The notes: generated by a model not told the origin, from the sequence alone. Numbered from the stretch's first letter, positions 37,342-46,683 are shown. The stretch: DNA of 64,000 nt from Lachnospiraceae bacterium (GCA_024695145.1 JAILIS010000006.1:1-64000), one strand, 5' to 3'. Translations and numbers: made by a program.

Positions 37342-38664
37342 TTATTTCTTCTTCCTTTTGGCAAGAACACTCTGACGCATCATCTTGATCTCCTGAGTCA
37401 GATGACGTCGTGCGGGACATATGTAACTGCAACATCCGCACTCGACGCATTCGAGTCCGTTCATCTTTGTGAACCTGTCCTCATCATAGTGTTCCGCTAT
37501 ATCGGCAAGCTTTGAGGGAAGAAGCCGTGAAGGACATGCTTCCACACATCGTCCGCAGTTGATACAGGCACCGGGCGGATTTTCCGATACGGGATCTTTT
37601 AAAAATGCAGTGACAGCAGATGATGATTTGGTGACCGGAACATTCGTGTCAAACAGAGCAAACCCCATCATCGGACCGCCTGAAATGATCTTGCCCGGAG
37701 GGGATTTGAAGCCTCCCGCCGCTTCTATCAGATCATTATAGTTTGTCCCGGTGTATACGCGGAAATTCTGCGGATATCTGACGGCATCTCCGGTAACGGT
37801 CACTATCCTCTCCATGAGAGGTCTTCCTTCTATGACGGCATGATAGATGGCAACGATGGTGTCAACGTTATTGACTATACAGCCTGCATCGGCAGGAAGC
37901 ATGCTCGAATTGATCGCCCTTCCCGTTGTCGCATAGATGAGCTGTCTTTCGGAACCCTGGGGATATTTGGTCTTAAGCACTTTGACGCTTATCCTCGGCT
38001 CATCGATACACAGGTCTTTGAGGATCCTGATACAGTCGGGTTTGTTGTCCTCCACTGCAAGTATACCTTTGGCATGTTCAAACAGGCAGAGGATTATCTT
38101 CAGTCCCGCGACAAGTTTCTCCGGCTCTTCTATCATCCTGCGGTAGTCAGACGTAAGATACGGCTCACATTCGGCGCAGTTTGCGATAACAAAATGTATC
38201 TTGCCGGGATTCTTGGGGGACAGCTTTACATGTGTGGGGAATCCCGCTCCTCCCATTCCGATTATACCGGCACGTCTGATGATCTCTATGACTTCTTCCT
38301 TGGTCATCTCGTTGATCGGCCTGACGGGGATACCGGGAGCTTCCTCGTAGAGTTCATCATTTTCTATAACTATTGACATAGTCATGACGCCCTGCACGTT
38401 CCGCCTGTTCTCGATTGCCTTAACGGTTCCCGATACTGCCGAGTATATGGGCGATGATACAAATCCGTTCGCATCGGCTATCATCTGCGCGCGAAGAACA
38501 CGGTCACCGACGTTTACAACAGGAACGGCCGGGGCTCCTATATGCTGGGAAAGTGGATATACAAGTTCGGGGGAAACAGGTTGCAGATCCGTGATCTTTT
38601 TGTCTTTGGTAAGCTCTTTGCCCTCATATGTATGTATTCCGCCTTTGAAAGTAAGACCTGACAT
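37342..38664 (-). CDS. rnfC: Rnf complex subunit C
   Basis: 440 aa; GGIHTYEGKELT, QHIGAPAVPVVNVGDRV, GMGGAGFPTHVKLSP, ANCAECEPYLTSDYR, CINCGRCVEACP, CVECGCCSYICPA. Confidence 0.96.
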   Translation of the reverse strand: MSGLTFKGGIHTYEGKELTKDKKITDLQPVSPELVYPLSQHIGAPAVPVVNVGDRVLRAQMIADANGFVSSPIYSAVSGTVKAIENRRNVQGVMTMSIVIENDELYEEAPGIPVRPINEMTKEEVIEIIRRAGIIGMGGAGFPTHVKLSPKNPGKIHFVIANCAECEPYLTSDYRRMIEEPEKLVAGLKIILCLFEHAKGILAVEDNKPDCIRILKDLCIDEPRISVKVLKTKYPQGSERQLIYATTGRAINSSMLPADAGCIVNNVDTIVAIYHAVIEGRPLMERIVTVTGDAVRYPQNFRVYTGTNYNDLIEAAGGFKSPPGKIISGGPMMGFALFDTNVPVTKSSSAVTAFLKDPVSENPPGACINCGRCVEACPSRLLPSKLADIAEHYDEDRFTKMNGLECVECGCCSYICPARRHLTQEIKMMRQSVLAKRKKK

Positions 38665-38702
38665 GCTTTCCTTCTCCTTGGATTGGTATATAGATCCCGT
38701 AT

Positions 38703-38731
38703 ATTATACAATATTTTGTATTTGAGGACAA
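38703..38731 (-). promoter_or_regulatory. Candidate promoter of the rnf operon
   Basis: Minus strand TTGTCC-N17-TATAAT. Confidence 0.6.
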
Positions 38732-38760
38732 TTGATATAGCAAAAAAACTGTATTATTAT
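38732..38760 (+). promoter_or_regulatory. Candidate promoter of the YprB-like gene, possibly leaderless
   Basis: TTGATA-N17-TATTAT; -35 abuts the rnf -35; predicted TSS about 38767, ATG 38770. Confidence 0.55.
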
Positions 38761-38769
38761 AGAGTGAGT

Positions 38770-39879
38770 ATGAAGACCATTGACAGAACATACAAAGGCG
38801 TTACGCCGTTATATCCGATGGAACGATTTTGCGATCCGGCATCCTCACTGTTTATCGACATAGAAACAACCGGTCTTAAAAAAGAGACTACCACTTTATA
38901 TCTTATCGGCTGCGGACATTACAGCGATCAGGGATTTGTGACAAGACTCTTCTTTGCTGACAGTCCCGATGAGGAATACGATATACTTCGGCAGTTTGAG
39001 GAGTACTCAGAAAACTTTACGACACTCATACACTTTAACGGTCTCAAATTTGATATCCCTTATCTGAAATACAAAGCTTTGCTTTATGATATGAACGACT
39101 TTACGGACCGGTTCTCACAGATAGACGTATATAAAATGTGCGCCCCTCTTCGTTATCTTCTTTTCCCCGGTTCCATGCGTCAGAAAGCGATAGAATCATT
39201 TCTCGAAATAAGCCGTGAGGATAAATACGGCGGCGGCGAACTGATACAGGTGTATAAAGATTATGTTGCATACAATCATGAGGCCGATCTGTCGCTCCTT
39301 ATCACTCATAACCTCGAGGATGTGCTCGGTATGCACCGTATCATGCCCATACTTTATTACCTCGATCTTTATAATGTATCACTTTCATTCAAAGGATACA
39401 GGCTCGACAAATATAAAGATCTGTACGGGGACGAATGTGAAGAGGTGATCTTCGAATACATAACAGATGTTTTTGTACCGAAATCTTTTATTGCCAAAAC
39501 CGACAGTATGTATATTAAGTTTTCTTCGGAAAACGGCAGGATGCTCATACGGCTTCCCGTCATACATGATGATATGCTGCTTTTTTTCGATAATTACAAA
39601 GACTACTGTTATCTTCCGGAAGAAGACACGGTCATTCCCAGGGCATTGGCCGGTTCTCTGCCGAAAAACAGATACCAAAAGGCGACAAGACAGAACTGCT
39701 GTCAGAAAGTCACGGGCTCCTTTTTAAAACAGCCGGCTGAGATTTTTTATCCCGTACTTAAGACTTCATATAAAGATAAAAGAAAGTATTTCCGCTTTCC
39801 TGAAGATTTTGATGAAAAAACGGCCGAAGAATTCGGCCGCAAACTGATTAACGTATTTTTCACGATGAAACATCGCTGA
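38770..39879 (+). CDS. YprB-like RNase H-fold exonuclease domain protein
   Basis: Starts MKTIDRTYKGVTPLYPMERF; SSLFIDIETTGLKKETTTLYLIGC, HFNGLKFDIPYLKYK, HNLEDVLGMHRI. ORF-track start 38683 lies upstream of the best promoter. Confidence 0.85.
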   Translation: MKTIDRTYKGVTPLYPMERFCDPASSLFIDIETTGLKKETTTLYLIGCGHYSDQGFVTRLFFADSPDEEYDILRQFEEYSENFTTLIHFNGLKFDIPYLKYKALLYDMNDFTDRFSQIDVYKMCAPLRYLLFPGSMRQKAIESFLEISREDKYGGGELIQVYKDYVAYNHEADLSLLITHNLEDVLGMHRIMPILYYLDLYNVSLSFKGYRLDKYKDLYGDECEEVIFEYITDVFVPKSFIAKTDSMYIKFSSENGRMLIRLPVIHDDMLLFFDNYKDYCYLPEEDTVIPRALAGSLPKNRYQKATRQNCCQKVTGSFLKQPAEIFYPVLKTSYKDKRKYFRFPEDFDEKTAEEFGRKLINVFFTMKHR

Positions 39880-39882
39880 TGA

Positions 39883-40668
39883 TCATTTGAGAAGTTCGTC
39901 CTTCTTCTCGTAATAGAATGAATTTCTTCTCTCAAACCCGTATTTCCTGTGGTTCATTATCTGCTCGGTACTGCCGATAAAGAATATCCCGCCGTTACAA
40001 AGACTCTGTCCGTACTTCATGAATATCTCATCTTTCGCTTCTTCGGTGAAATATATCAGTACGTTTCTGCAGATGATAAAATGATAACCCTTCTGGTACG
40101 GATCCTTTAACAGGTTATGTTCCTTGAACTCAACCCTGGACTTGATCTCATTGCTTATCTGATAGGAATTACCGACTTTGGTAAAATACTTGTCCCGCAG
40201 ATCCTTCGGAACTCCCGCAAGACTCTTCTCGGCATATATACCCGTCTTCGCCGCTGCAAGTACCTGTTTGTCAAGATCTGTTGCATGGATCTTGATCTGG
40301 TTGAGCGGAAGATGTCTCGACAGCGCCATGACAAGTGAGTAAGGCTCGTCACCGGTCGAGCATGCTGCACTCCAAATCTTTAAGTTCTTGCCGAACTTGC
40401 CGATAAGCTCAGGTATAAATACCTTGTCCATAAGATCCCACTGATCGGGATTTCTGTAAAATTCGGATACGTTGATCGTAAGATAATTGACAAATTCCTC
40501 GAAAAGGCTCTTGTCGGTCTTGAGTGCATTTACAAATTCCTCATATCCGGAGATCTTGTGTTTATCAATAAGTGTATTGATCCTGCGCTTCATCTGATTC
40601 TCTTTGTATGCGCTCAGATCGATCCCTGTCATCCGAAGAATCGAAGATTTAAATTTCTCGTAATCCAT
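39883..40668 (-). CDS. cheR: CheR-type chemotaxis methyltransferase
   Basis: Starts MDYEKFKSSILRMTGIDLSAYKENQMKRRI; WSAACSTGDEPYSLVMAL, IHATDLDKQVLAAAKTGIY, FIICRNVLIYF. Confidence 0.92.
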   Translation of the reverse strand: MDYEKFKSSILRMTGIDLSAYKENQMKRRINTLIDKHKISGYEEFVNALKTDKSLFEEFVNYLTINVSEFYRNPDQWDLMDKVFIPELIGKFGKNLKIWSAACSTGDEPYSLVMALSRHLPLNQIKIHATDLDKQVLAAAKTGIYAEKSLAGVPKDLRDKYFTKVGNSYQISNEIKSRVEFKEHNLLKDPYQKGYHFIICRNVLIYFTEEAKDEIFMKYGQSLCNGGIFFIGSTEQIMNHRKYGFERRNSFYYEKKDELLK

Positions 40669-40681
40669 ATCAGCTATCAGA

Positions 40682-41815
40682 TTATTCCTCCGTAGAATCT
40701 GCAGTTTCTTCTGCTGCGGCTTCGACATCAACCGATTCCGCTTTCTTTTCGGGCTCGGGATCATCCGGAAGAAGTGCTTTCATCGAAAGTGATATTTTCC
40801 TGTTATCAAGATCAAAATCAACTATCTTTGCGGTAACTTCCTGCCCTATGGAAAGAATGTTTGAAGGCTTGTCTATATGATCTCTGGATATCTGTGATAC
40901 GTGAAGGAGTGCATCGATACCTTCTTCAAGTTCTATAAATGCACCAAAATCGGTCATTCTTGCAACTTTACCCGTAACCTCTTTGCCGACCGCAAATTTG
41001 CTTTCTGCATCAACCCACGGATTCTCATCATCAAATTTACGTGAAAGAGCGATCTTGGTTCCGTTGATCTCTTTAACAAACACACGAACTTCCTGCCCGG
41101 GCTTGTAGACCTTGCGGGGATTCTCCACACGGCCCCAGCTCATCTCCGATATATGAAGAAGACCGTCTGCTCCGCCGAGATCGATGAACACACCGAAATC
41201 GGTAACGTTCTTGACAACACCGGTGATGACATCGCCGACCTTGAGACGCTCGAACAGCTCTTTCTGAAGCTTTTCACGCTCAGCCATAAGAAGCTGCTTG
41301 CGGTCACCGATGATACGGCGTTTTCTCGGGTTGAACTCCGTGATGACAAATTCGATTTCCTGTCCGAGATACTTGGACAGATCCTTTTCATATCCGTCAG
41401 ATACAAGACTGGCGGGAATAAACACTCTTGATTCCTCGACGAGAACACTTAATCCTCCGTCAAGTACCTGGGCAACCTCGGCCTTTAAGACTTCTTTGTT
41501 CTCAAATGCCTCTTCAATCCTCTTGTTACCTTTATCAAAAGCAACACGCTTGTACGAAAGCAACACCTGACCGTCACCGTCATTTACTTTGATGACCTTT
41601 GTGTCCATCTTGTCGCCGACATTGACAACAGTAGTAAGATCAATATTGGGCGTATTGGAGTACTCGTTACGGGTAACTATACCATCTGCTTTATAACCTA
41701 TGTTGAGAATGATCTCATCAGGTTTGACCGCGATAACAGTTCCTTCAACTACCTCTCCGTTGTGTATTGTTTTGCAAGATTCTTCTAACATTTGTTCAAA
41801 AGTTAATTCTGACAT
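40682..41815 (-). CDS. rpsA: 30S ribosomal protein S1-like (four S1 domains)
   Basis: 377 aa; repeats GDVITGVVKNVTDFGVFIDLGGADGLLHISEMSWG and GKEVTGKVARMTDFGAFIELEEGIDALLHVSQIS; C-terminal acidic tail. Confidence 0.93.
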   Translation of the reverse strand: MSELTFEQMLEESCKTIHNGEVVEGTVIAVKPDEIILNIGYKADGIVTRNEYSNTPNIDLTTVVNVGDKMDTKVIKVNDGDGQVLLSYKRVAFDKGNKRIEEAFENKEVLKAEVAQVLDGGLSVLVEESRVFIPASLVSDGYEKDLSKYLGQEIEFVITEFNPRKRRIIGDRKQLLMAEREKLQKELFERLKVGDVITGVVKNVTDFGVFIDLGGADGLLHISEMSWGRVENPRKVYKPGQEVRVFVKEINGTKIALSRKFDDENPWVDAESKFAVGKEVTGKVARMTDFGAFIELEEGIDALLHVSQISRDHIDKPSNILSIGQEVTAKIVDFDLDNRKISLSMKALLPDDPEPEKKAESVDVEAAAEETADSTEE

Positions 41816-42650
41816 AATTTTGAACCTCCTCGATAATATTTTTAGGGGTGGAAGCCCCTGCAGTTATGCCTACACGTCGGAGCGATCTCAACGGATCAGT
41901 TACAAGGTCATCCTTGGTCTGTACATACTGAGTGCACCTGCATTCACGACTGCAGATTTCGTATAGCTTTTGTGTGTTGGAGCTCTTGCTATCTCCAATA
42001 ACGATCATCATGTCAACTTCCGATGCGATCTTTCTTGCTTCTTCCTGCCTCGCCTCGGTAGCATTGCAGATCGTGTTCACAACGTTAACATTGTACCCTT
42101 TTTTACGCAAGATTTCAACTAATTCTTTAAATTTGACAGCCCTGAATGTGGTCTGAGAAACAACGGTTATTTTTTTGTCATATTCGGCATCAAAAGTATA
42201 TGCTTCTTCTTCGTTTTCGATGACCGTGGCGGGGTTCGAATCATCACACCAGCCTATGATCCCCTGCACTTCCGGATGATCTTTGCTCCCGATAACGATG
42301 ACCTTATCACCCTGCGCGCTTGCCGTCTTTACGATACCGTGTATCTTCTTCACAAAAGGACATGTCGCATCTATTACTTTTTTTGATGCTTTTTTAAGCT
42401 CTTCTTCCGTTTTTTTGGATATTCCGTGTGATCTGATTATGACAGTGGCACCGCTTATCCCATCAAGTTCGGAAATATCGTTTATAACATGAACTCCCTT
42501 TCTATCAAGATCCGAAACAACGGCGTCGTTATGAATGATAGGACCTAATGTGTATATCCTGCCGCCCTCTTCGATCTCTTTATACACGGTGTTCACGGCT
42601 CTTTCAACTCCGAAACAAAAACCTGCCGATCTTGCCAGTATGATATCCAT
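41796..42650 (-). CDS. ispH: 4-hydroxy-3-methylbut-2-enyl diphosphate reductase
   Basis: 284 aa; ARSAGFCFGVERAVN, GPIIHNDAVVSDL, IRSHGI, DATCPFVKKIH, ITAGASTPKNIIEEV. Confidence 0.95.
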   Translation of the reverse strand: MDIILARSAGFCFGVERAVNTVYKEIEEGGRIYTLGPIIHNDAVVSDLDRKGVHVINDISELDGISGATVIIRSHGISKKTEEELKKASKKVIDATCPFVKKIHGIVKTASAQGDKVIVIGSKDHPEVQGIIGWCDDSNPATVIENEEEAYTFDAEYDKKITVVSQTTFRAVKFKELVEILRKKGYNVNVVNTICNATEARQEEARKIASEVDMMIVIGDSKSSNTQKLYEICSRECRCTQYVQTKDDLVTDPLRSLRRVGITAGASTPKNIIEEVQNYVRINF

Positions 42651-43315
42651 TAAAGCTTCTCCTTCGCAATAGTCAGTATGGCGTCCTTAACTTCATCTAT
42701 CGTCATATCGGAGCTGTCGATCAGAACTGCATCTTCTGCCTGACGAAGGGGCGAATTGCTCCTCGTCATATCCCTCTGGTCTCTTTTTATGATATCTTCT
42801 TCTATACGGGCAAGATCTTCTCTTAGCCCTTTTTCAGTCAGCTCATCATAGCGTCTTTTTGCCCGTACGGCACTTGATGCGGTCAGATATATCTTGCATC
42901 TGCTGTTCGGAAGTACAACCGTGCCGATATCCCTGCCGTCCATGACAACATCCTTTTCGTCTGCAAGCTTTTGCTGCAGTGCAACGAGCTTTTTGCGGAC
43001 CTTACCGTTTGTACTTGATACCGATGCCATATTTCCGACCTCTTCCGTACGAAGAAATGCGTTGACATTTTCCCCTCCCAGAAGGATGACCTGCGTATCA
43101 TTCTCGTAACTTATCGATATATCCGCATCTTCACATGCTTTTTCTATGCCGGCGGTATCATCCGCATCAATCCCCCTGCGTATAAGATAAAGCGCCATTG
43201 CACGATACATGGCCCCGGTATCGACATAGATAAAGCCAAGCTCCTTGGCCACCATTTTGGCGATCGTACTCTTTCCTGCTCCCGCAGGACCGTCAATTGC
43301 AATACTTTTACCCAT
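42650..43315 (-). CDS. cmk: Cytidylate kinase
   Basis: Starts MGKSIAIDGPAGAGKSTIAKMVAKELGFIYVDTGAMYRA behind AGGAGG; MDGRDIGTVVLPN, RDQRDMTRSNSPLRQA. ORF-track start 43366 is over-extended. Confidence 0.96.
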   Translation of the reverse strand: MGKSIAIDGPAGAGKSTIAKMVAKELGFIYVDTGAMYRAMALYLIRRGIDADDTAGIEKACEDADISISYENDTQVILLGGENVNAFLRTEEVGNMASVSSTNGKVRKKLVALQQKLADEKDVVMDGRDIGTVVLPNSRCKIYLTASSAVRAKRRYDELTEKGLREDLARIEEDIIKRDQRDMTRSNSPLRQAEDAVLIDSSDMTIDEVKDAILTIAKEKL

Positions 43316-43329
43316 AAAATCCTCCTGAA

Positions 43330-44568
43330 TTATCTGCTTCTTCCCGCCAGATGTCCGGTTGACCATGCTATCTGCAGGTTAAACCCTCCGGTCAGCGCAT
43401 CTGTGTCGATCATTTCTCCGGCAAAGAACAGCCCTTTTATCTTCCTGCTTTCCATTGTGGATGGTACTATATCCGATACCCCAACACCGCCTCTCGTTAT
43501 TATCGCTTCATCAAAACCTCTGTTACCGTCTATTTTGATCTCAAACGATTTAAGTATGCGGCAGAGTATATTCCGCTCCTCTTTTGTTATGGAATTTACC
43601 TTTTTATCCGCCGGGATACCCGTCTTTTTGATAACTGCTGTTATCATTTTAGCGGGGAGCAGTTTGTTTAGCGAATTCGAAAAATTCTTATTACGGCTTT
43701 CCTCAAAATCCCTTAATATTCTTCTGTCAAGCTCTTCAAAAGAAAGTGCACTCTTAAGATCGATAAAAGCCTTTAATCCCTTCCTGTAATCGCTCTGTCT
43801 TATGCATGTGCTGGCGGTCAGTACAAGCGGACCCGATATTCCGAAATGCGTGAACAGCAATTCACCGAAACCCGAGTACAGCATTTTATCATCTTTTGAA
43901 ACACAAAGACCTACATTTTTCAAAGTCAGCCCCTGCATGCATGTTATGTCTTTGTCATTGCATGTAAAAGGTACAAGTGAGGGCTCGCACGTTTTTACTT
44001 CGATCCCAAGAGCCTCGACAAGACCGAACCCGGATCCGTCCGAACCCGTCAGGGGATACGACATTCCTCCGGTTGCCATGATAACTTTATCAGCTGTTAT
44101 CTGTTTTGTTTTATTATCGTGCTTTATAATAACACCTGATATCGAACCTGATATTTCATCCGTAAGAAGTTTTGTGACTTTTGTGTTCAGATACACCTCT
44201 ACGTTTTTTCTTTCAAGTTCTCTCCGAAGTATCTTTATTACATCGGATGAATGATCGGATACCGGAAATACCCGAAGTCCCCGTTCCACCTTTGTCTCAA
44301 GTCCGCGGTCATTGAAAAACCGGATCGTTTCACTGTTATCAAAGCCGTAAAAGGCACTGAAGAGAAATTTACGATTGGTCGCAATATTAGCAAAAAGCTC
44401 TTCCACACTACAGGCATTGGTCAGATTACATCTGCCTTTTCCTGTAAGGAACAGCTTTTTTCCAAGCTTTTCGTTCTGTTCGAAAAGCATCACTTTATCA
44501 TTATATCCCGCAGCTTCTATAGCTGCCATCATGCCGGCCGGTCCGCCGCCAACGACACATACGGTCAT
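43330..44568 (-). CDS. HI0933/YhiN-family FAD-dependent oxidoreductase
   Basis: 412 aa; VVGGGPAGMMAAIEAA, LGKKLFLTGKGRCNLTNAC, ATGGMSYPLTGSDGSGFGL, GVGVSDIVPSTMESRKIKGLFFAGEMIDTDALTGGFNLQIAWSTG. Confidence 0.93.
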   Translation of the reverse strand: MTVCVVGGGPAGMMAAIEAAGYNDKVMLFEQNEKLGKKLFLTGKGRCNLTNACSVEELFANIATNRKFLFSAFYGFDNSETIRFFNDRGLETKVERGLRVFPVSDHSSDVIKILRRELERKNVEVYLNTKVTKLLTDEISGSISGVIIKHDNKTKQITADKVIMATGGMSYPLTGSDGSGFGLVEALGIEVKTCEPSLVPFTCNDKDITCMQGLTLKNVGLCVSKDDKMLYSGFGELLFTHFGISGPLVLTASTCIRQSDYRKGLKAFIDLKSALSFEELDRRILRDFEESRNKNFSNSLNKLLPAKMITAVIKKTGIPADKKVNSITKEERNILCRILKSFEIKIDGNRGFDEAIITRGGVGVSDIVPSTMESRKIKGLFFAGEMIDTDALTGGFNLQIAWSTGHLAGRSR

Positions 44569-44571
44569 ATT

Positions 44572-45120
44572 CTAAAAGAATCCCTCTATGGTCTCTTTGA
44601 GAGTAGGCAATATCTCCTCTGTCGTAAGATCAAGTTCGCCGCATATTGCCATACAGGCCATGCCGTGCATAAAGATGAACACTTTCATGAATATATCACC
44701 GGCTCTGTTCATATCAAGATTCTTGATACGGCGAAGCTGTTTGATGACAAAACCGTTCTCTGATCCGTTGATAAGATCATACATGGTATTGTTGTCATCA
44801 TGAGGCGTCAGGAAAAGCAGCTTGAAAAGATTCAGTTCCTTCTTGGCAAATGAGATATAGCACAGTCCGAGATCTACAAAGGGAGTCTCTTCTTTCTGTT
44901 CGAATTCGAGACAGAACTGCTCATAAAACTTCTTTGCAGCATCAAAAACCTCATTTGACAGCTCTTCCATATTCGTATAAACGCGAAAGATCGGCTGCGT
45001 ACTGCATGAAATATGAGCGGCAAGCTTTCTCGCCGTAAGCATCTCAATACCCTGAGTCCTTACAAGGTCAAAAGCACCGTCTAAGATCATCTGCTTGGTA
45101 ATCTGTTCTTTTCTAGCCAT
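44572..45120 (-). CDS. TetR/AcrR-family transcriptional regulator
   Basis: Starts MARKEQITKQMILDGAFDLVRTQGIEMLTARKLAAHISCSTQPIFRVY (HTH) behind GGAGG; ORF-track start 45183 over-extended. Confidence 0.88.
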   Translation of the reverse strand: MARKEQITKQMILDGAFDLVRTQGIEMLTARKLAAHISCSTQPIFRVYTNMEELSNEVFDAAKKFYEQFCLEFEQKEETPFVDLGLCYISFAKKELNLFKLLFLTPHDDNNTMYDLINGSENGFVIKQLRRIKNLDMNRAGDIFMKVFIFMHGMACMAICGELDLTTEEILPTLKETIEGFF

Positions 45121-45129
45121 AATACCTCC

Positions 45130-45167
45130 ATCCCCCATAAAACGGGCAGCCAAAAAATTGACTGCCT
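45130..45167 (-). terminator. Hairpin between oadA and the TetR gene; possible terminator
   Basis: Minus strand AAACAGGCAGTCAATTTTTTGGCTGCCCGTTTTAT, imperfect stem with G-U pairs followed by a short T run. Confidence 0.45.
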
Positions 45168-45188
45168 GTTTATTGTAACACACGTTAT

Positions 45189-45210
45189 GATATTTTGCAT
45201 CACAAATATC
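45189..45210. promoter_or_regulatory. Inverted repeat upstream of the TetR gene, candidate operator
   Basis: GATATTTtgcatcacAAATATC: perfect 7-bp arms, 8-bp spacer. Confidence 0.4.
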
Positions 45211-45225
45211 AAATTTATCGAAAAT

Positions 45226-46683
45226 TTATACCGGGTATGCTCCTGCTTCGGTATTGGCTTTCTTCAGATCGACTTTGCTCTGCTGGGCCTCACGGTATTT
45301 GAAGAAATCAACTGCAACCTGAGGGAAAAGTGCATATGAGAGAACATCCTCATCCTGCTGCTTGTACTGTTTCATCTCCGATTCAAGAGTTTCAAGCTCG
45401 GGCTTATCATGTCCTGTAGCTTCCGCAGATCTTGCAGTACTTCTCTTCTCACCGGGTATGACTTTCTTGATTACATCCTCACTCATGGGCTTAACGGTCT
45501 GGCCGTAATTACCGCGGAGCAGATCCTTGAACTCTCCGGTTGCCATCTTGTATCTCTCACCCATAAGAACATTGAAGATAGCCTGTGTTCCGACAATCTG
45601 AGATGAAGGTGTTACAAGAGGCGGCTCGCCACAGTCCTTTCGAACTCTGGGGATCTCTTCGAGAACTTCCTGATATTTGTCTTCTGCATTCTGTTCCTTG
45701 AGCTGGGATACCATGTTGCTGAGCATTCCACCGGGAACCTGGTAGAGAAGTGTCTTGATGTTAACACCGAGTACCTTTGTACTCATAAGACCTGATTCTA
45801 TGCATTCCTCCCTGTAAGGACGGAAATAATCTGCGATCTCGGCAAGTTTTGTCTGAGACAAACCGGTATCATAAGGCGTTCCCTTAAATGCCTCAACCAT
45901 AACTTCCGTAGCCGGCTGGCTCGTTCCGAGTGCGAACGGTGATATCGCACAGTCGATCACATCAACACCCGCCTCAACAGCCTTTAAGTAAGTCATTGAA
46001 GCTTCACCTGATGTATAATGGGTATGAAGCTGTATCGGAAGCTTGGTGTTCTCCTTCATTGCCTTGATAAGCTCTTCAGCCCTGTAAGGAAGGAGCAGAC
46101 CTGCCATATCCTTGATACAGATCGAATCAGCGCCCATATCTTCTATCTTCTTGGCCATATCAGCCCAGTATTCAAGAGTATATGCATCTCCGAGAGTATA
46201 TGAAAGCGCAACCTGTGTGCTTCCTCTTCCTTCCTGCTTCTTGACACGGTTTGTGGCATCAACCGCAGCCTGAAGATTTCGAAGATCGTTAAGGCAGTCA
46301 AATATACGGATTATATCGATACCATTGGCGATCGATTTTTCAACGAATGCATTAACAACGTCATCGGCATACGGTCTGTATCCGAGGATGTTCTGTCCGC
46401 GAAAGAGCATCTGAAGCTTGGTCTTCTTAAATCCGTCCTTTAATTTACGAAGTCTCTCCCAGGGATCTTCCTTGAGGAAACGAAGGGATGCGTCAAATGT
46501 AGCACCACCCCAGCACTCTATCGAGTGGTAACCGATCTGGTCCATCTTGTCTACGATGGGAAGCATTATCTCGGTAGGCATTCTTGTGGCGATAAGACTC
46601 TGATGCGCATCACGAAGAACTGTTTCCATAATGCCGACAGGTTTCTTTTCAACACTTTTCTCTTTCTTTTTATCTTCAGCCAT
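45226..46683 (-). CDS. oadA: Oxaloacetate decarboxylase alpha / 5S transcarboxylase-type carboxyltransferase
   Basis: 485 aa; LRDAHQSLIATRMPTEIMLPI, ECWGGATFDASLRFL, RGQNILGYRPYADDVV, SICIKDMAGLLLPY, QLHTHYTSG; no biotinyl domain at the C terminus. Confidence 0.93.
   Translation of the reverse strand: MAEDKKKEKSVEKKPVGIMETVLRDAHQSLIATRMPTEIMLPIVDKMDQIGYHSIECWGGATFDASLRFLKEDPWERLRKLKDGFKKTKLQMLFRGQNILGYRPYADDVVNAFVEKSIANGIDIIRIFDCLNDLRNLQAAVDATNRVKKQEGRGSTQVALSYTLGDAYTLEYWADMAKKIEDMGADSICIKDMAGLLLPYRAEELIKAMKENTKLPIQLHTHYTSGEASMTYLKAVEAGVDVIDCAISPFALGTSQPATEVMVEAFKGTPYDTGLSQTKLAEIADYFRPYREECIESGLMSTKVLGVNIKTLLYQVPGGMLSNMVSQLKEQNAEDKYQEVLEEIPRVRKDCGEPPLVTPSSQIVGTQAIFNVLMGERYKMATGEFKDLLRGNYGQTVKPMSEDVIKKVIPGEKRSTARSAEATGHDKPELETLESEMKQYKQQDEDVLSYALFPQVAVDFFKYREAQQSKVDLKKANTEAGAYPV

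Noticed and set aside
41796-42650. Idea that ispH and rpsA are a frameshifted fusion gene (pseudogene)
   Set aside because: rpsA has its own ATG and SD, both proteins end and start at normal family positions; an overlap rather than a broken fusion is the simpler reading.
45226-46683. Call as pyruvate carboxylase subunit B with biotin domain
   Set aside because: The protein lacks a C-terminal biotinyl domain and sits with beta/gamma pump subunits and a separate carrier, so the decarboxylase/transcarboxylase type fits better.
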